Of a stretch of 64,000 nt of DNA, positions 52,366 through 59,282 are shown piece after piece. The DNA comes from a virus. Position numbers and translations under genes: made by a program. The notes beneath the pieces are model-generated. The model did no database searches. It was not told where the DNA came from and was given only the letters and a program-made list of their open reading frames with translations. Every line of letters starts with the position of its first letter. The first letter of the stretch is position 1. Where the stretch lies: positions 49,267-113,266 of IMG/VR virus record IMGVR_UViG_3300005613_000011, one strand, 5' to 3'.

Positions 52366-53087
52366 TCAGAACAGAAATCAAATTAAAACCATATACTTTA
52401 TTAAAAGATAAACACATTGGTGAGTCTTGTTTTGTTGTAGCTTCTGGTACAAGTCTACATAGATTGGATATTTCTGGCATTCACAATCATGTTGTTATAT
52501 GTGTTAATGCTGGCATTTTATTAATGAATTGGGAAAAAGGTAAGCCAGACAAAAGATATTGGATCTCTAATGATGCGTTTTGTAGGCAGTGGAGCTATTG
52601 GAAAAATGTGATTGAGGCAAGGGCTAACAAAATTGTTAGAGACAGTTGGAGAAGATATTTCAGAGAGCTTAAAGGATTTTATGTATTTTCGCCCCGGCCA
52701 ACGGATGAAAATAAGGTTAATCCGGAAGATACTGGTCTTTGTCATTGTTCCAGCGTTCCTACCGCTGTAGATTTGGCCTTACAAATGGGGTGTAAGAAAA
52801 TTTGTCTTCTAGGGGTTGACCAGTATATACGAAAGTATGGTAGGCGTTATTTTTGGGAGCATTGGCCTAAGAGGGAACGCCCACGTTTCCAAAAGATGAT
52901 GCATTCTATATTTCATCAAAGCAAAACATTTATTTTAAATAATAAAGTGTACAAGCAATTGAAAATTTTTGCCGATTATAAAAAAGCAGTTATATATAAC
53001 TGTAATTTATCTAGTAAAATAGATATATTTGAAAAATTAGAATTAAATAAATTATTAGATTTAGCAAACTATGAAAATAGTGTTTAA
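52362..53087 (+). CDS. Sialyltransferase-like protein (GT42/DUF115-type fold)
   Basis: 241 residues from GTG 52362. An N-terminal strand-loop GESCFVVASGTSLHRLDISG resembles the GNGPSLKEID start of Campylobacter GT42 sialyltransferases and of DUF115 (Maf) proteins, and the mid-part SSVPTAVDLALQMGCKKICL then LGVDQYIRKYGRRYFWEH resembles their GYKEIYLSGIDFY region. A second protein at 60219 shares these features. The next genes encode CMP-sialate-type synthesis, which supports a nonulosonate transfer role. DUF115 proteins add pseudaminic or legionaminic acids to flagellin. The exact donor and acceptor are unknown. Confidence 0.55.
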   Translation: MIRTEIKLKPYTLLKDKHIGESCFVVASGTSLHRLDISGIHNHVVICVNAGILLMNWEKGKPDKRYWISNDAFCRQWSYWKNVIEARANKIVRDSWRRYFRELKGFYVFSPRPTDENKVNPEDTGLCHCSSVPTAVDLALQMGCKKICLLGVDQYIRKYGRRYFWEHWPKRERPRFQKMMHSIFHQSKTFILNNKVYKQLKIFADYKKAVIYNCNLSSKIDIFEKLELNKLLDLANYENSV

Positions 53088-53244
53088 AAATTCTCGTAAT
53101 AAATCTATTTGGTTAGAAGAGATTGGAGATTTGGGTGATTATGGTTTTTGTTCAACATGTTGGTCGATGAAAAGAATTTATTCAAATAATAGTGATAATA
53201 GATATTTAGTTAAGTCTTCTTGTTGGAATTCTTCTAGAAAATAA
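53071..53244 (+). CDS. Short protein hidden between larger genes (57 aa)
   Basis: ATG 53071 lies inside the end of the previous gene and the frame runs to TAA 53242-53244, filling a gap that would otherwise be empty. The product contains YGFCSTCWSMKRIYSNN and CWNSSRK, so it has a CxxC pair, and its codon choice (AAT, GAT, TTA) is like its neighbours. It ends seven bases before the next ATG. No family. It may be a chance ORF, but its placement and gap filling favour a real gene. Confidence 0.4.
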   Translation: MKIVFKNSRNKSIWLEEIGDLGDYGFCSTCWSMKRIYSNNSDNRYLVKSSCWNSSRK

Positions 53245-53251
53245 ATTATAA

Positions 53252-54028
53252 ATGATTAATAATAAAAAGATATTGTCTGTCGTGTTGGCTCGGGCTGGCA
53301 GTAAGGGTGTAAAAGGGAAAAATTATCGACCTCTTATAGGAGTTCCCCTTATTTGTTGGTCGATATGTTCATCTCTTCGTTCCAAATATGTTGATTTGAC
53401 TGTCGTAAGTTCTAATTGTAGATATATAAAAGATATTACATTTAATATTATTGATAAGTTGAAGAAAAACGAAGTAAACGAACCAAGGATATTTTTTGAT
53501 TTGATTAAGTCACGTAACCTGGAATTTATACAACGACCAGATGAATATGCGACAGATATTAGCAAGAACGAAGAAGCATTAAAGCATGCTTACGAGTATT
53601 CTAAAAGGCAATTTAATTTTGATGCAGATATTATAGTGAACTTACAACCCACTTCACCTATTCGTGATACTAGAGATAGTGTTTTACTGGATGACTGTCT
53701 TGAAAAAATGGAAAATGAAAAAGCAGATAGTTTGTTTGCTGTAAAGAAATGTACTCCATTTTTTGTTCATGAAGAGCATGGCGAATATATAATGAATAAT
53801 AAAACGCTTCTAAAGAATCGTCCTATGAGGCAGGAACTTAATTTACAGGACTGGTTTTTACACGATTGTGGGAACGTATATTTAACGAATAGTTCTATTT
53901 TGCTATCTGAGAATAATCGTATTGGCCCAAATTTTACTGTTTTTGTGCTTGATCAAAAAAGATCTCTTCAAATAGATAGTGAACTTGATTTTATGATAAT
54001 AGAAGAAGTGATGAAAGAATTCTTATAG
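53252..54028 (+). CDS. neuA: CMP-sialic-acid synthetase-like cytidylyltransferase
   Basis: 258 residues. The nucleotide-binding motif LARAGSKGVKGKNYRPL (about 11-27) matches ARxGSKGxxxKN of CMP-Neu5Ac and CMP-KDO synthetases, and INLQPTSPIRDT-like (IVNLQPTSPIRD) and KNRPMRQELN follow in order. It would activate a nine-carbon acidic sugar with CTP for transfer by the sialyltransferase-like proteins. Between it and the NeuB-like gene lies a 450-base degraded region. The sugar could be Neu5Ac, legionaminate or pseudaminate; sequence does not decide. Confidence 0.8.
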   Translation: MINNKKILSVVLARAGSKGVKGKNYRPLIGVPLICWSICSSLRSKYVDLTVVSSNCRYIKDITFNIIDKLKKNEVNEPRIFFDLIKSRNLEFIQRPDEYATDISKNEEALKHAYEYSKRQFNFDADIIVNLQPTSPIRDTRDSVLLDDCLEKMENEKADSLFAVKKCTPFFVHEEHGEYIMNNKTLLKNRPMRQELNLQDWFLHDCGNVYLTNSSILLSENNRIGPNFTVFVLDQKRSLQIDSELDFMIIEEVMKEFL

Positions 54029-54029
54029 T

Positions 54030-54335
54030 GAATTAATTTTCAATTTTTTCCTGTTTTTTATTTCTCCGTCTGTCAGATTCTTATTTTTAAAAGCGAGTGA
54101 TTTTTGTATTCCAATAAAAATAGCAAAAAAATATGGTTTCTTTTTTACCGGCAAAAAATATAATAGTCAACCATATCCAAAGAAAAGTATAATAAAAAAT
54201 ATAAATTTTTTAATTGGTATGATTAATTCTGATGGTTTTGCTGCTTATAAGAAAACAGGGTATTCGTATTTACAAAGCGTTGCCGTAAAGCCCAAGTGCT
54301 TTAGCTTTGGGATATAAGGCAACAAATTCAAATAG
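54030..54335 (+). pseudogene. Decayed LAGLIDADG endonuclease remnant
   Basis: The stretch from inside the neuA end to about 54335 is open in one frame without a usable start, and contains NFLIGMINSDGFAAYKK at 54204-54254, a LAGLIDADG-type motif (compare WLGFLMADG of the endonuclease at 37819). Just after SYLQS the frame runs into the hairpin at 54279 and a stop. A second open piece in another frame follows (to 54486). The pieces look like one degraded gene. Family assignment rests on the single motif. Confidence 0.35.
54279..54323. repeat. Two-tier hairpin between convergent neuA and neuB genes
   Basis: GTTGCC 54279-54284 pairs with GGCAAC 54318-54323, enclosing a 6x6 internal loop and a second stem CCCAAG(T)GC with GCTTTGGG (54291-54311, one bulge). 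It resembles the inner/outer arrangement at 18092-18134 and IS200/IS605-type end palindromes. Lying between convergent genes it could also act as a bidirectional terminator. No T-run. Confidence 0.45.
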
Positions 54336-54486
54336 TAGTCAATGCCATTGCCTTGATAGTAAGTATAACAGTAAAAATTCTAGAGAAAAAATAAGATATG
54401 ATGTATTTATATCTAGTGAACGTCAGAGAGTAAAAATAGAGACTTTTGGTATTTTCCCAATAAAAAAAGCAAAATTTTCTAAATAA
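54324..54486 (+). other. Degraded or non-coding stretch
   Basis: A short open frame reads QCHCLDSKYNSKNSREK then IRYDVFISSERQRVKIETF to a TAA at about 54486, following the LAGLIDADG remnant in a shifted frame. It has no ribosome site or ATG near its beginning. It may be the tail end of the degraded gene upstream. The minus-strand neuB gene ends at its right edge. Confidence 0.3.
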
Positions 54487-55356
54487 TTATTTTCTTAGTT
54501 TATTTTTTTGTTCAAGTTCTATATTGTCTATTGTATTTGGTTTGTATTTAAAGGCCGCTTCTAATGCTTTTAGGTTTCTAATTAACTTTCTTAATCCTTG
54601 TGGTTCAAGAGAACATGAGCTATCAGAGTGTGGAAATAACCTATTATCAATAAAATGGCGTTCAAAATATCTTGCTCCAAGAACATATGCTGCTGGTTCC
54701 ATAGCAATACCATATCCATGATTGGAAAATCCTAATTTTATTAATTTATTGTGTTTAAATTTGAAATACATTAATATTTTTTCAATTTCTTTTATATAAA
54801 GTTTATTAAATGGTACAGGATAGCCACTAGTACAATGGTATACTATTGTACGTTTTAAATTTTTATCTTTTTCTATTATATGATGAAATAAGGATTTTCT
54901 TTCAGATTTTGTGGTCATACCAGTTGATATATGAAGATCACAATCACTGTTATTATATACATAATCTATTAAGTTGAATTTGTGGTTACATGCACTAGGT
55001 ATTTTAATAAAATTTGGTTGTAATTCAATAATTTCCTTCGTTGACGTTATGTCCCATACAGATGTGCTGTATATAATGTTTATTTTTTCACAATATTTTT
55101 TTAATTCTGCATGTTGGTCTATGGAAAATTCAAGATTTAATCTATGTTCGAGATATGTTTTTCCGTAGGAAAATTTTTGGTTTGGATGAGGTTTATCCCA
55201 CCATTCTTTTGGAACACTTTCGTAAGGATTTCTTTTTTGGAATTTTACTACATCTGCTCCTGTTTCTTTAGCTAGTTTAATAAGATCTTTTGCTCTATTG
55301 ATATCGCCTACAGGTGTACACCCGACTTCAGCCACAATTGATATCTTATTTTCCAT
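54487..55356 (-). CDS. neuB: N-acetylneuraminate synthase-like (NeuB) lacking the SAF domain
   Basis: 289 residues on the minus strand, with AGGAGA before ATG. Matches the NeuB TIM-barrel: ISIVAEVGCTPVGDINRAKD, ADVVKFQKRNPYESVPKEWW, IIYSTSVWDITS, IKIPSACNHKFNLIDY, TGMTTKSERKS, and KLGFSNHGYGIAMEPAAY then RYFERHFIDN. The C-terminal SAF (antifreeze-like) domain of usual NeuB (about 340-350 residues) is absent, and the chain ends after the barrel. It condenses a six-carbon sugar with phosphoenolpyruvate to make a nonulosonate. The opposite orientation to neuA and the phosphatase is unusual for this cassette. Confidence 0.8.
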   Translation of the reverse strand: MENKISIVAEVGCTPVGDINRAKDLIKLAKETGADVVKFQKRNPYESVPKEWWDKPHPNQKFSYGKTYLEHRLNLEFSIDQHAELKKYCEKINIIYSTSVWDITSTKEIIELQPNFIKIPSACNHKFNLIDYVYNNSDCDLHISTGMTTKSERKSLFHHIIEKDKNLKRTIVYHCTSGYPVPFNKLYIKEIEKILMYFKFKHNKLIKLGFSNHGYGIAMEPAAYVLGARYFERHFIDNRLFPHSDSSCSLEPQGLRKLIRNLKALEAAFKYKPNTIDNIELEQKNKLRK

Positions 55357-55398
55357 TTTGTTCTCCTATTTTTTATCGGTTTGTGATCAAATTTTCGA

Positions 55399-55404
55399 TA
55401 TAAT
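55399..55404 (+). promoter_or_regulatory. Candidate -10 box for a leaderless phosphatase transcript
   Basis: TATAAT at 55399-55404 in TATAATATAAG, one base before ATG 55411. There is no ribosome-binding site, so the mRNA could start at the start codon. The divergent neuB gene begins 55 bases away on the minus strand. The same 11-base string precedes ATG 50362. Confidence 0.35.
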
Positions 55405-55410
55405 ATAAGA

Positions 55411-55923
55411 ATGGAAAACAAGATAATAAAAGTAGCCTTTTTTGATCTTGACAGTACTTTAACCGATGGTATTTACCAGGTGTCTTCTGAAGGTATTGTT
55501 ACCAAGTCTTTTTATGCGAGAGATTTTTATGGGTTGTATAAGTTGCAAGATCTGGGAATTGATGTTTGTATACTAACTAATTCTAATGATGGGTGTATAC
55601 AAAAACAAAATGAAAAATTGCCAAAGGTCTTTAAAAGTAGACTTGTAGTGCGAGAGAATGTTAAAGATAAAAAGACATATATAGAAGCAGGTTTTAAGAA
55701 GTATAAAATCACTTTTGATAATGTCGTCTATATGGGGGATGATGAAAATGATTTAGACTGTATGAGATTATCTGGTATTACTGGTTGTCCTGTTGATGCT
55801 ATTGAAGAAATAAAAGCAGAATCTAATTTTATCTCTGACTATCCTGGCGGGAAAGGTGCTGTAAGAGATTTTGTAGAATATTTGATAGGATTATCTGATA
55901 AAGGGATTATTACTATAACATAA
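55411..55923 (+). CDS. KdsC-like HAD phosphatase (nonulosonate phosphatase)
   Basis: 170 residues. HAD motif I is FFDLDSTLTDGIY (Asp12, Asp14), close to the VDGVLTDG start of KdsC/NeuNAc-9-P phosphatases but with Ser for Gly. Later motifs are CILTNSNDG (motif II) and VYMGDDENDLDCMR (motif III). YPGGKGAVRDFVEYLI is the typical C-terminus. It would dephosphorylate the 9-phosphate (or 8-phosphate) sugar made by NeuB. It is divergent from neuB and its stop TAA lies at the left edge of an IS605-like element. Confidence 0.8.
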   Translation: MENKIIKVAFFDLDSTLTDGIYQVSSEGIVTKSFYARDFYGLYKLQDLGIDVCILTNSNDGCIQKQNEKLPKVFKSRLVVRENVKDKKTYIEAGFKKYKITFDNVVYMGDDENDLDCMRLSGITGCPVDAIEEIKAESNFISDYPGGKGAVRDFVEYLIGLSDKGIITIT

Positions 55924-55984
55924 CAAGAAAGCCCACGACTTTAGTCGTGGGATGAATTGATAATTATTTTTTGTTTTTTTTTAA

Positions 55985-56137
55985 AGAAAAGGATATAGCT
56001 CAAGAATACTAAGAAAAGAATTTAAAGAGTTAAGGAAAATACCTACCCTCTGGACACGCTCTTATTATTGCGAATCTGTAAGACATATATCACAAGAAAC
56101 TGTTAAAAAATATATAGAAGACCAAAAAGGTAAATGA
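55985..56137 (+). pseudogene. tnpA: C-terminal fragment of IS200 TnpA transposase
   Basis: In the frame ending at TGA 56135-56137 the residues GYSSRILRKEFKELRKIP, LWTRSYYCES and then ISQETVKKYIEDQKGK are the C-terminal part of a Y1 (HUH) transposase. The YIEDQ carries the Tyr and Gln of the Y1 active site, but the HUH histidines and the rest are missing, and a TAA precedes the fragment. The stop overlaps the tnpB ATG (ATGA), as in complete IS605 elements. So it is a deletion remnant. Confidence 0.8.
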
Positions 56138-57297
56138 TAATCACCTACAAGTACAAATTATACACTAACAAAAAGAATAAATATCTTAACAATAAAATAG
56201 ATATTTCAGGTATAATTTGGAACCATTGTATAGCTCTACATAAAAGATATTATAAAATATATAACAAGTATCTTAATCCTTATCAACTTCAAAAACACAT
56301 AACTAAACTCAAGAAATTAGATAAATATAAGTTCTGGAGATTAGTTAATTCACAAACTATACAAGATATCACAGAAAGAGCTGATAAGTCTTACAAACAG
56401 TTCTTCAGCAAGATTAAGAAGAAACAAAAAGCAAGACCTCCTAAATTTCAGAAAGTTAAGAAATATAAATCTATCACTTTTAAACAAACAGGTTATGAAC
56501 TGTTAGAAGATAATAAAATCAGAATACAAAATAGAACTTTCAAATATTCTAAGAGTAGAATAGCAGAAGGTGATATCAAGACATTAATAATTAAACGTAC
56601 TGATTCAGGTATCTATTTCTACGTTGTGTTTGATAAGAAATTAAAGGCTCCTACAAAAGATTTCAAGTTGGGTAAAATCACAGGGATCGATGTAGGATTA
56701 AAGACTTTTCTAACTTTATCGAACGGTAACAGAGAAGAGTCTCCTGAGTTTTTTAAGTCTAAACTGAAGATGATCAAACGATTACACAAGAAGTTATCTA
56801 GTAAGAAGAAAGGTTCTAATAGAAAGGAAAAGGCCAGAATCAATCTTTCTAAAGAATATGAGAAGATCGCTAACAAAAGAAAAGATTATTTCTTTAAATT
56901 AGCTAATGATCTGACTAAAGAATATTCTTATATCTTTATTGAAGATTTAGATGTTGAATTATGGAAAAAGAAATGGGGAAGAAAAACCTCAGATATTGCT
57001 ATTAGTGAATTCTTTAGAATCTTAGAATATCAAGGGAAGAAAAACGGTTGTATAGTTTATAAGATTAATAGATTCTTTCCTAGTTCTAAATTGTGTAATA
57101 AGTGCGGTTGGAAGAATGATTATTTAGCATTAAAAGACAGAATTTTTAAATGTAAAATCTGTGGTAATAAAATTGACAGAGATTTGAATGCTAGTATAAA
57201 TATAAAAAGAGAAGGGGCATCTTCTCTTAGATTAGACAGTGTAAATCTTTCGTTAGAAAGTAATTGTTGTTTGACTCTAGAATCCCACGTACTTTAG
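56134..57297 (+). CDS. tnpB: TnpB RNA-guided nuclease
   Basis: 387 residues. RuvC-I ITGIDVGLKTFLTLSNG (Asp about 191), RuvC-II YIFIEDLDVELWKK (Glu), RuvC-III DRDLNASINIKR (Asp), and a zinc finger of CNKCGWKNDY with CKICGNK. All are in order, so the catalytic site is complete. The N-terminus (YKYKLYTNKKNKYLNNKIDI) is typical. Its stop lies inside the right-end hairpin (57284-57304), so the end of the gene and the RNA 3' part overlap. Start is ATG 56134, coupled to the tnpA remnant stop. Confidence 0.85.
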   Translation: MIITYKYKLYTNKKNKYLNNKIDISGIIWNHCIALHKRYYKIYNKYLNPYQLQKHITKLKKLDKYKFWRLVNSQTIQDITERADKSYKQFFSKIKKKQKARPPKFQKVKKYKSITFKQTGYELLEDNKIRIQNRTFKYSKSRIAEGDIKTLIIKRTDSGIYFYVVFDKKLKAPTKDFKLGKITGIDVGLKTFLTLSNGNREESPEFFKSKLKMIKRLHKKLSSKKKGSNRKEKARINLSKEYEKIANKRKDYFFKLANDLTKEYSYIFIEDLDVELWKKKWGRKTSDIAISEFFRILEYQGKKNGCIVYKINRFFPSSKLCNKCGWKNDYLALKDRIFKCKICGNKIDRDLNASINIKREGASSLRLDSVNLSLESNCCLTLESHVL

Positions 57298-57328
57298 TCG
57301 TGGGAGTATGTCAAATTAGGAGAAAATA

Positions 57329-57799
57329 ATGACTGTTAATATGACAAAGAAAAAAGTAGATGCCAAGAGACTTGGCGATGTTGAAAGCGTAAAGAATATG
57401 CAAAGAAAATTTGCTGCTGCTGCAAGATATAATCACGTTAGGGTACAGTTTCCAAGCGGAGAAGAAAAACATTTGCTTTTTACAGACTGGCAAATTAAAA
57501 GAGGATTGGAAAGGGCTAGGAAAAATCCAGAAGATCTTCCGAAAGTGACTTGGATCCGTGATATGATTGATGAGGTAAAAATATTTGATACTCAACGTTT
57601 GGCCGATTTGCAGGAAGTAATAAATAGCAATAATCTTCCTGTAGCTGCGAAGAAATATAATCATATAAGAGTTGTAATGGACGGAGAAGAACATCATTTA
57701 TTATTTACTGATAATGATATAATTGTTGCTCTTGAAAGAGCAGATAAGAATCCAGAGGACTTGCCGAAAGTCTCATGGTTGAAAGATATATTTGACTAG
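57329..57799 (+). CDS. Two-repeat protein of unknown function (156 aa)
   Basis: ATG 57329 is preceded by AGGAG. Two copies of about 70 residues are visible: ARYNHVRVQFPSGEEKHLLF then RKNPEDLPKVTWIRDMID, and AKKYNHIRVVMDGEEHHLLF then DKNPEDLPKVSWLKDIFD. So the gene arose by internal duplication. Each repeat is alpha/beta with a conserved EDLPKVxW(L/I)(K/R)D end. No family is known to me. It lies immediately after the IS and before the DUF1257 genes; its TAG stop is in the same frame as the following gene. Confidence 0.75.
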   Translation: MTVNMTKKKVDAKRLGDVESVKNMQRKFAAAARYNHVRVQFPSGEEKHLLFTDWQIKRGLERARKNPEDLPKVTWIRDMIDEVKIFDTQRLADLQEVINSNNLPVAAKKYNHIRVVMDGEEHHLLFTDNDIIVALERADKNPEDLPKVSWLKDIFD

Positions 57800-57817
57800 A
57801 CGAAAGGAAGGTGTATC

Positions 57818-58219
57818 ATCAGCGAATACCATATAGTAGAGGTTGGCTTACAAGACGAGAAATGTCTTGTTGAAGCATTGCAAGAGATGGGTTATAAACC
57901 ACAGGTCCATAAGGATGCTGTGCAATTGCATGGTTATCAAGGAGACAAGAGAAAGCAACGCGCTCATATTGTTATACCGAGATCTCAGGTAGGTAGTGCA
58001 GCCAATGACGTTGGTTTCGAGAAAAAGGGCAATGAATATATATTGCATATTTCGGAATATGACAAGAGACTAAAGCGGTTAGACAAGAATAAATTGAAGC
58101 AGATTTATGCAAAAAATAAAATAGAAAAGACATTATTAAAGAAGGCTGGCAAGTACAAGTTGAAATCCAAGACTGTTGATGAAAAAGGAAGAATTCGCAT
58201 TAAAATAGGTGTAAGATGA
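57818..58219 (+). CDS. DUF1257/Ycf35-like protein, apparent AUC start
   Basis: 133 residues counted from ATC 57818 with GGAAGGTG four bases upstream. The body is DUF1257-like: EALQEMGYKPQVHKDAVQLH, GYQGDKRKQRAHIVI, NDVGFEKKGNEYILHISEYD, KTVDEKGRIRIKIGVR. The next in-frame usable start (TTG 57878) would remove the 20 residues (SEYHIVEVGLQDEKCLVEA) that are conserved with its paralogue at 58303 (SESISVAINLTNEICLVEA), so the protein very probably begins at the ATC. The family is widespread in cyanobacteria and plastids, function unknown. Confidence 0.75.
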   Translation: MSEYHIVEVGLQDEKCLVEALQEMGYKPQVHKDAVQLHGYQGDKRKQRAHIVIPRSQVGSAANDVGFEKKGNEYILHISEYDKRLKRLDKNKLKQIYAKNKIEKTLLKKAGKYKLKSKTVDEKGRIRIKIGVR

Positions 58220-58302
58220 TGAGTGAGAGCAATTTATTTAAATTTGGTAAGAAATATAAATATTTATAATAATGTTGTCTGAAGAAGAAAGGCTGGTGTA
58301 TC

Positions 58303-58701
58303 ATTAGCGAATCTATTAGCGTAGCAATAAACCTGACGAACGAAATTTGTCTTGTAGAAGCCTTAAAGGAAATGGGTTTTGTTGTTGACATATTTAAGTC
58401 TCCTCAGAAAGTGCAAGGATATTATACCAGTAAAAAAAATAAGAAGGCGCATGTAATTTTAAAGAAAAAATCAAATAAAATTTATGCAGATATTGGTTTT
58501 GAAAAGGTTGATGATAAATATGTTATCCATATGGATTCTATGGATAGTCGTAAGTTGAATAAGAAAAAGTTGATACAGTTGTATGCAAAATCTCGTTTAA
58601 AATTCGAAATAAAAAGAAAGAACGCTAAGTATGCTCTGAGATCAGAGACAGTAGATAAGGATGGTAGGATTCGTATAAAAATTGGTGTCCGTGGAGTTTA
58701 A
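58303..58701 (+). CDS. DUF1257/Ycf35-like paralogue, apparent AUU start
   Basis: 132 residues from ATT 58303. The upstream bases GGTGTATCATTAGCGAA match GGTGTATCATCAGCGAA of the first paralogue almost exactly, so the two share both leader and start position. The body (LVEALKEMGFVVDIFKS, AHVILKKKSNKIYADIGFE, ETVDKDGRIRIKIGVRG) is divergent from the first copy at about half of positions. The first ATG in frame (58372) would remove 23 conserved residues. Stop overlaps the deformylase ATG (TAATG). Confidence 0.7.
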   Translation: MSESISVAINLTNEICLVEALKEMGFVVDIFKSPQKVQGYYTSKKNKKAHVILKKKSNKIYADIGFEKVDDKYVIHMDSMDSRKLNKKKLIQLYAKSRLKFEIKRKNAKYALRSETVDKDGRIRIKIGVRGV

Positions 58702-59282
58702 TGTCAAAAAGGCGCAATAAGAATTTAAAAGATCTTCGTAAAAAGCTACGCAAAACAAGAAGAAGACAGATCGAACTTGAAGAGAGATTGAGAGAAAAAA
58801 TATTAACATTTGATGCACCTGAGTTGTATCTTAAGTCAAAAGAATTGAAAGAAGGAGATGATCTCGTTTTTATTAACGATATGAGGGATGTTTTAAAGGT
58901 CACTAAAATTGGTGTAGGTCTTGCTGCCTGTCAAATAGGGGTTAATAAGAGAGTTTGTGTTTTAAGGTTTAGGCCAAGGGACTATTCCATAATAACGTTA
59001 ATTAATCCTGTTATAATTGAGAAATCTAGTGTTAATGTTGTTGGTGAAGAGGGGTGTTTGTCTTTTCCTGGTATTGTTTCTAAAGTTAAAAGACCATATA
59101 AAATAAAAGTTAAATATCTTAAAGAAGATTTTACAGAATCTATCGCTGAATTTGTAAGTTTTGAGGCAAGGGTTGTTTGTCACGAAATTGATCATTTTGA
59201 CGGAATTTGTGCGGTAGGAGATAAATACAAAGAAACAAACAGGAGTGATATTGAAAGACAAGCAGGATCGACTACTGTTTGA
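58701..59282 (+). CDS. def: Peptide deformylase
   Basis: 193 residues. An N-terminal 35-residue basic helix (SKRRNKNLKDLRKKLRKTRR) is followed by the three deformylase motifs: GVGLAACQIGV (motif 1), EEGCLSFPG (motif 2, Cys ligand) and CHEIDHFDG (motif 3, HExDH). Length is near the usual 170 once the extension is removed. It removes the formyl group from new proteins, using a metal. Phage deformylases are known from marine phages. The basic extension may target it to ribosomes. It follows the DUF1257 genes and precedes the radical SAM gene with overlap. Confidence 0.9.
   Translation: MSKRRNKNLKDLRKKLRKTRRRQIELEERLREKILTFDAPELYLKSKELKEGDDLVFINDMRDVLKVTKIGVGLAACQIGVNKRVCVLRFRPRDYSIITLINPVIIEKSSVNVVGEEGCLSFPGIVSKVKRPYKIKVKYLKEDFTESIAEFVSFEARVVCHEIDHFDGICAVGDKYKETNRSDIERQAGSTTV

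Larger units (their letters stand above)
55920..57314 (+). mobile_element. IS200/IS605-like element with truncated tnpA and intact tnpB
   Basis: Left hairpin CCCACGACT/AGTCGTGGG at 55932-55951, right hairpin CCCACG-TACT/AGT-CGTGGG at 57284-57304, then AGTATGTCAA ending at 57314. Left-edge bases ATAAC and the 33-base match to 26195 mark the left side. The tnpA gene is reduced to its last 50 codons, so the element is not autonomous. Bases after 57314 would form the RNA guide, as is usual for TnpB. It inserted right behind the phosphatase stop codon. Confidence 0.8.

Noticed and set aside
57797-57818. TAG read-through fusing the 57329 protein to the DUF1257 protein
   Set aside because: The frames are continuous across TAG, but the second paralogue has no such upstream frame and shares the ATY start and leader, so separate initiation is the simpler reading.
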